A DNA stretch of 64,000 nt, taken from Stomoxys calcitrans. Its lineage: Eukaryota > Arthropoda > Insecta > Diptera > Muscidae. Within the stretch, counting starts at the first letter, position 1. Every line of letters begins with the position of its first letter. Below the pieces are notes generated by a model that saw only the letters and a list, made by a program, of their open reading frames with translations, did no database searches and was not told the DNA's origin. Below are positions 55,835 to 64,000 of this stretch, piece by piece. The position numbers were made by a program, and so were the translations under genes. Where the stretch lies: positions 182,016,571 through 182,080,570 of the forward strand of contig NC_081552.1 in NCBI RefSeq assembly GCF_963082655.1, written 5' to 3'.

Positions 55835-56071
55835 TTGGGTTGCCCAAAAAGTAATTGCGGATTTTTCATACAGTCGGCGTTGACAAATTTTTTTCACAGC
55901 TTGTGACTCTGTAATTGCATTCTTTCTACTGTCAGTTATCAGCTGTTACTTGTAGCTTGCTTTAGAAAAAAAGTGTAAAAAAGGTATATTTGATTAAAGT
56001 TCATTCTAAGTTTTATTCAAAATGCATTTACTTTCTTTTAAAAAATCCGCAATTACTTTTTGGGCAACCCA
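55835..56071 (-). mobile_element. Mariner-type MITE, copy 3
   Basis: TTGGGTTGCCCAAAAAGTAA at the left and its complement at the right, flanked by TA (55833-55834, 56072-56073). The interior is the reverse complement of copy 1, including 'gtcacaagctgtgaaa' at about 55896-55912. Confidence 0.9.
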
Positions 56072-56389
56072 TAGTTTAAAAAAGAATGTTTACAACTTAA
56101 TTTTGAGGTTCTTAAATTAATTGCAGATTGCTTGCAAATAGAAATCGAAGTTCTAAAAAATATTTGGTTTGCACTTGCGTTTTTGCGTTAAAATGAAGAA
56201 ACAAACTAGTAAAACATCAGCCGTTTAAAGACGAGTAGAGATAATTCATTGAAATTTGGAATGGTTAAAGTCGAGGTGTTAACATTTTTAAGGCCTTAGG
56301 TGGTGCAGGCGCCTCTTAGTGGAAATTAGTGACCTCGACCAAATATTCCGATTTCCAAAAAATTGCATTTGCTGGATTGTGCTCATTTT

Positions 56390-56710
56390 ACCCTACACCA
56401 CTATCGTACAGGGTATTATAACTTTGTGCTATTGTTTGCAACACTAAGAAGGCGAAGATCTAGAGCCGATCGGCTTAGAATTACTTCCTGGTTCGATTAA
56501 ACTATCTCCGTCTGTCTGTCCATGTTTACTTGTGATCAAGGCACAGATGGCCTTTTTTCCGATTGTCGCAAAATTTTGTACATGTCACATCTATGGCCCA
56601 AGGACGAGCACTATTGATGTTGAACAAAATATGATCAGATTTAGATATAGCTCCCATATAAAGGATACTTTTCCAGCTATTACCTTTTTAGCAATACTGG
56701 TTTAACCAGC
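56390..56710 (-). mobile_element. Very old Helentron-like 3' fragment
   Basis: 'taccctacaccactatcgtacagggtattataactttgtg' has the TACCC/GGGTA hairpin layout of the 3' end. It is followed by 'gtctgtctgtcc' and 'gatatagctcccatataaagg'. This wording resembles Drosophila DINE-type repeats, from memory. Confidence 0.5.
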
Positions 56711-56724
56711 TCACGTACGTTTCG

Positions 56725-57915
56725 TGTTTTATTTCACGGTGTTGTGGTCTGGTGGACGGCGCTTCAAAAATCCACCTACTGCTCAATACTTAACCGGATC
56801 CAAAGGATGACTTGCTTGTGCAGCACAGCCGCACTGAGGATGACACCATCTGATGCACTGAATTTAATGCTACATCTTATGCCTCTGGACATTGTGGCTA
56901 CCTAAATTGCAGCGACCACTGCCGTGAGATTACGGGAGCTTTCTCATTGATCATGTGGTGGCTACGGACACTGTGTTATCCTTAATACAATATCCGATTA
57001 TCCAGGCTGTGTAGATTAGACCCTACCTGAGCCGCTTTTTGATAGAACCGATTGGAACTACGATATCCCTGGTAACAGAAGTTACATAGACTTCTTTACG
57101 GATGGTACCAAACTAGACGACCAGGTGGGCTTTGGGTGTACTCTAAAGATCTAGAACTGGTCATATCGAAGAGGTTACCCGACCACTGCAGTGTGTATCA
57201 AGCAGAGATCCTTGCAATTAAGAAAGTGGTGGAACGGCTATGATATAATATCATCACGACGATTGGCATAAATATAGTCTCAGACAGTCAGGCAGCCATT
57301 TAATCCCTGAAGAACGTATTTCTGAACACAAAAAATCGCCCTTGAGTGTCGCAGATCTCTCAACGAGATGGCTGAACAGTTCAAAATGCACCTGTTCTGG
57401 GTGCCGGGCCACAGAGATATCCCAAGGAATACGAGCTTGCGAGGCTAGGAAAACTGGAATCTGCGGGTATGCCTCTAGCGACATGTAAGCTAAATTTTCA
57501 GGACCAGGCCCGAAGGTCACAAATGGTCACAAAGAGGGGGCTGTGAGCATTCCAAAACTATTTGGCCTCATTTCGGCTTGAAGAGGTCTACTGATTTGCT
57601 GTCATTGGCTAGAACAGACGTCTCAGTCATTGTGTCCTTCATGACAGGTCACTGTCTAATCGGAAAACATGCTGATAGACTGAAGGTTGCCAGCAACGAC
57701 TTTTGCAGAAGCTGTACATAAGCTGGGCATCGAGGAAGAAGAGACTATAGAACACCTTCTGTGTGTGTGTGTCGCACTAGCAGTTAGAAGGGGTTCCACT
57801 TTAGGTTCTCATTTCTTTGAGAACCTGTTTGATTTAGCGGATTTTAACATTCGCAAGATGTTACATGGATATGGGGAGGTGAGTTGCTTATCGAATATTT
57901 TATCTGGCGATTTGT
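56725..57915 (+). pseudogene. RNase H-bearing LINE, 3' portion
   Basis: The RT thumb end (VVWWTALQKSTYCSILNRIQRMTCLC, SDALNLMLHLMPLDIVA at about 56735-56890) is followed by RNase H: SYIDFFTDGTKLDDQVGFG (about 57080), SVYQAEILAIKKVVERL and INIVSDSQAAI with the next residues frame-shifted. Then come a degraded FWVPGHRDIP segment (about 57395) and the Cys/His tail (EEETIEHLLCVCVALAVRR at 57735-57800), ending FENLFDLADFNIRKML. Same family as 46940-47870. Multiple frameshifts. Confidence 0.78.
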
Positions 57916-57917
57916 AA

Positions 57918-59570
57918 TAAAAGAGATAAACCGACCCTTACTACCACGAACAGGCAGGAGGTGATTGATATTATCTATGTAGTGGAAGACATAAGCGCAG
58001 CAATATGCGACTGGAAAGTGTTGGATGACCACAACTTATCTTTTTCGTTAAACTAGTTTCAGCCTTGAAAAAAACACTGCACATAAGGAAGATCCTATCC
58101 TCGAGACCTATTACGGTGGGTTATTCTCAGAAGTCAGAGAATGTAAGGACAATGTCTAATGAGAATACACTAGAACTACTCGTTGACGGAAATTTTCCAG
58201 AAAATTCTCCAGCAAACAACGTGTCTCTAGAAGAGGTTGTCACTGGTATGCATTAGTCGGAGGTTATTGGAAAAATTGTGTCTGAGCCCAAAATCCTTTG
58301 GGCCATAAATAGTTTCGACTCTTTTTAAGTCGCCATGCTCTGATGATATATCACCGGTTGAATTACAATCTGTGTCCGATACATTGGCTTCTTGGCTAAG
58401 TGAGATATACTCTGCTTCAGCATGTCATATATAATTGTGGGATGAAGGGACACAAAGGTCATTTTCATTTCGAAAACAGGAAAATCTTACCACACAAAGG
58501 CGAACGATTTTCGCCCTATTAGACAGTCATCCATTATGCTGAAGAGTCTTGAGGGGTTGATAGAAACATATCTTAGGGTAAAGATCCCTGGAGATCGCCT
58601 ATCGCGGCAGCAGTGTGCATAGTGTAAAGGCAAATCCACTGAAACAGCCCTTCACGACGTAGTGTGCTACATAGAGGGTTCTCTCGCTGTCAAGGAAAAT
58701 AAAATGGCAGCATTTCTTGATATTGAAGGTGCTTTCAATAATGTAAAACCGACGTCAATCATGAAGGAGTTGGAGTTACTAGTATCACCTTTACCGTAAG
58801 AAAGCTTATTAATAACTTACTGACTAAAAGATGCATTACGACAGGCGTGGGATCTGTGGATCTAAAAAGGTGGGTCAGTAGAGGAACATCTAAAGGATGT
58901 GTGCTGTCTCCTCTACCTTTGAAAATAGCCAATAGTGATTCTGCAAAGAAAAAGGTGTGTGCTGGTTATATGGATATTGCGGTTAGGGGAAAGTTTCTCA
59001 GCACTCTGAGAGATATTCTTCAGGAAGCTCTACGTGCCACAGCAAAGTTGGCTACCAAAATGGTCTAGGCGTAAATTACTGCAAGACAGAAGTGGTACTT
59101 TTCAGTAGGAGATACAAGTTACCTGCAGTGGGACCTGTCGCAAGCGCAAAATACCTGGTTGTTTTGCTGGACAGGAAAATGAACTTCGAATCCAACATTT
59201 TGAAAAGGGCAAAAAAAGCAACTCTTGGTCATGAGTGCAAGAAAGGCAACTCTTTGGTCATGTAGCGGCTACAGACGTTGTGTTATCCTTGATAGAATGT
59301 CCGATGTTCCAGGCAGTGTGGATTACACCCTGCCTAAGCTGCTTTTTGACAAAAAGTATTGTACCACTATTCCTGATAGAACCGATTGGAACTACTATAT
59401 ACCTGGTAATAGAAGTTACATAGACTTCTATAGGGATGGTTCCAAACTAGATTGTCAGTTGGGCATTGGGATGTACTCTTAAGATCTAGAACTGGTCATA
59501 TCGAAGGGGTTACCCGACCACTGCAGTGTATATCAAGCGGAGATGCTTGCAATTAAGGATGTGTGAAATT
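57918..59570 (+). pseudogene. RNase H-bearing LINE, second copy in tandem
   Basis: Begins in endonuclease C-terminal coding (TTTNRQEVIDIIYVVEDISAAICDWKVLDDHNLSF, about 57935-58050). It continues through the pre-RT linker and degenerate RT (about 58330-59150). Recognisable pieces are SVDLKRWVSRGTSKGCVLSPL (58855-58925; the QG-x-xLSP-like motif with GTSKGC) and IAVRGKFLSTLRDILQEAL. RNase H follows (SYIDFYRDGSKLDCQLGIGMYS, with the catalytic Asp of YTDGS changed to RDGS, about 59420). It stops near 59570 after YQAEMLAIKD. It is 3'-truncated by flanking DNA or the SINE at 59618. Confidence 0.75.
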
Positions 59571-59617
59571 TTGCACAAGCATTGGGAAATCAATTAAAAC
59601 TTCTCAAAAAAATTTGT

Positions 59618-59855
59618 AGAATGCCCATGAACATTCCACTAAAGAACAGGGGCAAACTTTTCACTTATCAATGGGTGCAGTCCGATTCAAGTTCAAGCTC
59701 AATGATAGGGAGCCTCCTTTTTATAGCCTAGTCCGAACGGCGTGCCACAGTGCGACTCCTCTTTGGAGAGAAGTTTTACATTGCATAGTACCTCACAAAT
59801 GTTGCCATCATCAGGAGGGGATTCTGGTGGTCTCGTAAGAATTCGAACCCACAGA
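59618..59855 (-). mobile_element. tRNA-derived SINE, 5'-truncated
   Basis: Reverse complement of the SINE body: 'gcccatgaacattccactaa', 'tgcagtccgattcaagttcaagctcaatgat', 'cgaacggcgtgccacagtgcgac'. The B box (GGGTTCGAATTC) is at about 59837-59848. The A-box half is missing. Confidence 0.82.
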
Positions 59856-60560
59856 TGTACGAACAGATGTAACTGAATGTAACCTTATAACCAAATAAGT
59901 TGATGTGATAAAACCGGACCCGCACATATAAGGGCAGGCTCCTCCCCCATGCCTTTCTCCTATGACTTGCTCCATATAGTTACTTCCAACAGTCAACATT
60001 TCACATTGTTTGCTTTCATTTATGGTCAAAATAAACACTAGAGAACGAGGGACTACTCACTCTTTTGCATTCGACATTCTGATTAGTCTACGTGTGCTGG
60101 CATTTATTTTACGAATGTAAACAAAATCCAACAAATTATTTCACACCAATGTCATTGTTTGAATTGGGAATGCATGAATGATATGCCACATGGCATTGCA
60201 TTCCATTGTATAGTGCAATATATTGCCTTGGAATTTAAACTTTAATTGTAAACAACACGTTCTGTATACAATTGAACTAACACTCGTTGTTCGTATATGA
60301 ACTAAAGTCTATGGCAAACAATGAACTTGATTTTGCGAAAAAAAAACTTTCTGCGGTGTAAGAGCACATAGTTTTATAATGCAATTACTTTTGAGAGGAG
60401 AGCAAATGGTGTAATTTGCCAAAAACCTGTGATTTCTAGTGGAATGGTACATTGAGTAGAGAACGGTCTTTGTATGGATGGGAGTGGCTGCAATATATAT
60501 TTATAAGTGCTATCCTTTGGAAAGATGGACATTTGACATTTTCTAGTTTAATTCTATTCA
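59856..60560. other. Unassigned DNA
   Basis: AT-rich with no match elsewhere in the window and no coding domain. 'gcatgaatgatatgccacatggcattgcattccattg' has short internal repeats only. Confidence 0.4.
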
Positions 60561-60589
60561 GGACGTTTTGATGTGCCACCACCATTTGT

Positions 60590-60830
60590 GTTGTTTAGAA
60601 TGACTTGAAAAAACTAATTTGGCAAAGAAATTGGAATCAACTCGTGAAAATTTTTGGTTGATGTGGTTTATCACGCCAAGAGTGCATTGATGAACTTGGA
60701 TCTCTGTATGAAGCACCATCCTATAGCACAGCGAAGAACTGGTTTAGCAATTCTATAGTGGCCGACCGTCGCTCAAAGATGAATTCCGTGATCTTGGTAA
60801 CACTTCATCTTGGCCAAATCACTACCCTGT
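60590..60830 (+). pseudogene. Mariner transposase N-terminal relic
   Basis: In shifting frames this reads ...RENFWLMWFI, SALMNLDLCMKHHPIAQ, and SGRPSLKDEF. That is the mariner DNA-binding N-terminal region ('...ECIDEL...APS-STV--W---F--GR-SLKDE--'), diverged from 53647-54812. No terminal repeat or catalytic domain remains. Confidence 0.6.
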
Positions 60831-60844
60831 AGTGTGTACCAAAC

Positions 60845-61032
60845 AGCGATCGTATGCGTGGTCGACGAACACTGTGGAACAGCGAAACGATGAGTAGGAC
60901 GACGAAAATCCTATGGGGAGATCCGGATCGTGAGAAGACGAGGCTATTACTGAAAGGGAGTAAGAAGGATGTCAGTATAGCTTTCGGTTTCATAACGGCA
61001 GAGTACGAGCTCCCTTATGCCAATTCGGTGTT
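60845..61032 (+). pseudogene. LINE RNase H/C-terminal fragment
   Basis: The frame DPDREKTRLLLKGSKKDVSIAFGFITAEYEL matches the C-terminal region of the 4427-5745 element (about 5450-5550), at about 80-90% identity by eye. A small stretch only; no flanking element ends. Confidence 0.75.
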
Positions 61033-61185
61033 GGATTTTAATGAAATTGACATCAACCGAAAGATGTTTTTCCAGAGAAGCGACGAATTTCATATATATT
61101 TAATTCTCCTTAATGAAAAGTTACGAAAATGAGGTATTCGTTTTCAATAAAACAAGAAGAAGCATAAACACTGCAATTTGTTGTT
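61033..61185 (+). repeat. Fragment of the right-end 350-bp repeat
   Basis: 'gattttaatgaaattgacatcaaccgaaagatgtttttccagag' and 'aaaatgaggtattcgttttcaataaaac' match 63310-63440 and 63655-63780. Confidence 0.65.
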
Positions 61186-61191
61186 GGTTTT

Positions 61192-62107
61192 TATACGCAC
61201 CACCGATGGATGGGCGTATATTCATTTTGTCATTCGGTCTGTCCGTCTGTCTGTTGAAATCACGCTACAGTTTTTAAAAATAGAGATATTGAGCTGAAAC
61301 TTTGCACAGATTATTTTTTTTGTCCATTAGTTCGAAGATGGATTATATAGGACTATATCTTGATATAGCTCCCATATAGACCGATCCGCCGATTTAGGGT
61401 CAAAGGCCCATAAAAGCCACATTTATTATCCGATTTTGCCGAATTTTGGGACAGTGAGTTGTACTGGGCCCTTCGACATCCTTCTTCAATTTGGCCCAGA
61501 TCGGTCCAGATTTGTATATAGCTGCCATATAGACCGATCTCTCGATTTAAGTGTTTGGGGCTATAAAAGGCGCATTTACAATCTGATTTCGTCGAAATTT
61601 GGGACTGTGAGTTAAGTTAAGCCCCTTGACATATTTCTGCAATGTGGTCTAGATCGATCAAGATTTGCATATGACTGCCATAGTGAGTTGTGTTATGCTC
61701 TACGACATTTTTACGCCCAAATCGGGCCAGATTTGGATTAGGCTGCCATATAGACCTATATCTCGATTTGAAGTCTTGGCCCCATAAAAGGCCCATTTAT
61801 GATCCGATTTCACAGAAATTTGGCACAGTGACTAATTTTAGGGTTTTCGACATGCGTGTCGTACATGGTTCAGATCGGTTTATTTTTAGATATGGCTACT
61901 AAAAAGATCAATATTTTGTTATACACAATTGAACAATGACTTATACATATTAGTATTTGGTCCGAATCGGAATATATTTCCATATAGCTGCTATGGGGCA
62001 TAAGATATGCATTTTTCACGGGATTTTGACGAAAGGTGGCTTAAGTATATGCCCGAGGTGGTGGGTATCCTAATTTCGGCCCGGGCGAACTTAACACCTT
62101 TTTTATC
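61192..62107 (-). mobile_element. Old Helentron-like copy, both ends visible
   Basis: Left terminus 'tatacgcaccaccgatggatgggcgtata', right terminus 'gaggtggtgggtatcctaatttcggcccgggcgaacttaacacc'. Units share 'ggcccagatcggtccagatttg' phrases with 32000-32640. Old-type CCCACCACC subterminal repeat. Confidence 0.72.
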
Positions 62108-62404
62108 TAAAGTATTCGTTATGGGTGTGAATCAGGGATGGAAAATACAAATTTTAAAATGTTACTAAAAACGTACTTTTTGGACCGAAAAAATACTTTT
62201 AAGGTTTGCATAAAAGTTTCAAGAATATTGGAGTGCAGGTATACAAAATATATCTCTGGACAACTTCTGATTACTTCAGATTACACATTGTGTGATGGAA
62301 TTTAAAAAAAAAGAAAGAATTTTGGTTCTCGGACCAAACATTTGTTAGTGTCATTCATATATATAACCCGAACCGAGGGTTATATATATATATGAGGTAT
62401 CTAG

Positions 62405-62535
62405 CCAAGTATCTCTACAAAGTGGTGTCGCTATGCGACTCGCAATTCGAACTCGGCACATCGTTGGTCTAAAACTTTTATCGGACTGCATTCAGTAATA
62501 AGGGTGTAATATCCCTTGTGCCTTAATGGAAGCCA
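62405..62535 (+). mobile_element. tRNA-derived SINE, 3' fragment
   Basis: 'atctctacaaagtggtgtcgctatgcgactcgcaattcgaactcgg' and 'atcggactgcattcagtaataagggtgt' match the SINE body (51470-51600). The tRNA-like head is absent; an AT run (ttatatatatatatatg) precedes it. Confidence 0.65.
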
Positions 62536-62539
62536 AAGG

Positions 62540-62770
62540 CAAAGGGTTTGCGATATATCCTAGATATACTTATATCGGAGAAAAAATAAGATCTTCGAAT
62601 TTCGAGTCCAAAAACTAGGGGGAACGCCCCACCATAAAACCCCCCAAACGGGTGTATAGACCGTTCGGTAAAACATGCGACATAAATAAAAAAATATCTG
62701 GGAGTCGAGCATGTATCTAATATAGAATTCGGGGGCCAAGTATCAGGAGTCCGTGTCTCTCCCAAAGCAT
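62540..62770 (+). mobile_element. Helitron-like tandem-unit fragment
   Basis: 'gggaacgccccaccataaaaccccccaaacggg' and 'catgtatctaatatagaattcgggggccaagtatc' resemble the units at 7330-7460. No termini. Confidence 0.55.
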
Positions 62771-63029
62771 GAGGCATCTGTTTCTAAATATGAACTGATA
62801 TTGCCCCTTACAATCTCCAAGCGATCTGCACAACGCAAATTTGGGATGGATTTGATTAGATCAGCTAAAATGTGATCATCCCTAATTTCACTAAGCGAGA
62901 AATACTCGTCTCTTTAGACAAAAAGGTTCGAAAACATGCGAGTTGTTTGAAAAATTCTTAGTTCTTAGTAGTACTACGGTACTCCTCGGGTGGAAAAAAG
63001 TACATAAGTACTGACCTAGTGGCCATAGA

Positions 63030-64000
63030 TGGGAGTATTAGTGGCGAAAGTAAGGGAAACAATTGGTGCTAAAGAGAGTATCACAATTATGGTGAGGGTG
63101 CGTGGCCCTACTTCGCATGTATGTCAGCCAATTCCTTAAGTCTAGACTTTGGCGTGCGAGGCATTTGCATCTTTGTTGTTGTTGTTTGCATATGTTTTGC
63201 GAGATTGCATAACAACACAAACAATGTTATAACTACAGGTCATATGTAATTGGTGAGTTTTATAACGGCGGGTTTGTGGTACATATTACGGTCAAACGGC
63301 TAAATGGGTTTTAATGAAATGGCATCGATCGAAAGATATTTTTCCACAGACGTTTATTTACGAAAAGAATTTTATTTACGAAAAGAAAATTCATGAAAGT
63401 GAGGAATTATTTTTCATTAAAAAAGGAAGATGAAGCAGAAATACAGCAAATAATTGTTGCCTTTTACTTAAGCACCAGTTATTTGTGTGAATGCAAACCC
63501 ATGGATGGGGATATTAGTGGTGAGAGTGCGAGGGATGGCTTGTAAGTACAAGAGAAAGAGTATGCTTAAGGGGATCACTTTGGGGTGGGTTTTAAACGGC
63601 TAAGGGTTTTATAAAAGACAGCTTGTGGTACATATTACGGCCAAACGGCTGAATGGATTTTAATGAAATTGGCATCGATGGAAATATGTATTTTTTTAGA
63701 GATGTACAGAATTTTATTTACTTTCCGAGAAGAAAATCCATGAAAATGGGGAATTAATTTTCAGTTAAAAAACAGAAGAAGAAGCAAGAACTCAGCAAAT
63801 TTTTGTTGCTTTTTACTTAAGCATCCGTTATTTGTGTGAAGGCAAAGTCATAGGTGTTTGCATTAGTGGTGAGAGTGCGAGGAATGACTGATATGGGCGA
63901 GAGAAAGAGTATGCTGAAAGTGGTCACGGTTGGGGTACAGGTGTGTGGTGGTGTTATGCGTGGGGCCCTACTTGGCGATCTTTGGCATGAAAGTCAGTCA
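63030..64000. repeat. Tandem array of about 350-bp units, running off the window
   Basis: 'gtggtacatattacgg(t/c)caaacggct' occurs at 63276 and 63625; 'attagtggtgagagtgcgag' at about 63508 and 63862 (and diverged at 63038). Each unit also has 'aaaagaaaattcatgaaa', 'acttaagca(c/t)c(a/c)gttatttgtgtgaa' and 'gagaaagagtatgct'. Units differ by indels. No coding. Confidence 0.8.

Noticed and set aside
55445..55906. 153-residue frame with VGVGACVCVGVCVGVC
   Set aside because: The frame depends on a (GT)n microsatellite and extends into a MITE; no domain or splice context supports a gene.

Overview
The window is intergenic or heterochromatin-like DNA from a dipteran insect. The repeat families look like those of calyptrate (muscoid) flies; I infer this from the type of repeats and no database search was run. 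I found no intact host gene, rRNA, functional tRNA or CRISPR array. Nearly every long reading frame is a relic of a transposable element or an open frame inside a tandem repeat. The window records repeated, often nested, transposition.

The dominant family is a non-autonomous Helentron-like rolling-circle element. The better copies lie at 7919-9031(+), 9303-10821(+), 19594-20946(+), 23789-25460(-), 35634-36876(-), 38723-39957(+) and 48485-50123(-), with many older relatives. A copy starts with ACAAGTAAAAGCGTGC, a near-palindrome (TTCGGCCGGGCCGAA) and TATACCCTCCACCAT. It then has a central array of about 153-bp units, a GACG/GACA microsatellite, and a 3' hairpin ending in ATGGTGGAGGGTATA. Insertion is between two T residues without target duplication. 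A second rolling-circle family has canonical TC...CTAG ends (6891-7834 plus 11640-13098; minus-strand relics at 1126-2880 and elsewhere).

Non-LTR retrotransposons (LINEs) form several families. One is an APE-endonuclease/RT family with three degenerate copies (21108-23665 +, 32653-35015 -, 40975-44588 +) and a short derivative that shares its 5' end. Another is an RNase H-bearing family (4427-5745 +, 28100-31510 -). A third is a separate RNase H family (46940-47870 -, 56725-57915 +, 57918-59570 +). An internally deleted element with a poly(A) end spans 7835-11634. DNA transposons include a dead mariner (53474-55040), a 235-bp mariner MITE (three copies) and two Tc1/mariner fold-back elements (44589-45194, 46296-46902). 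A tRNA-derived SINE occurs at least four times, once with a perfect 14-bp target duplication (51315-51627). A tandem array of about 350-bp units runs off the right edge (63030-64000).

Nothing here works as a pathway. The value lies in insertion junctions that define element ends, in nesting order (relative age), and in non-autonomous structures: fold-back transposons, LINE-5'-derived short elements and Helentron internal arrays.
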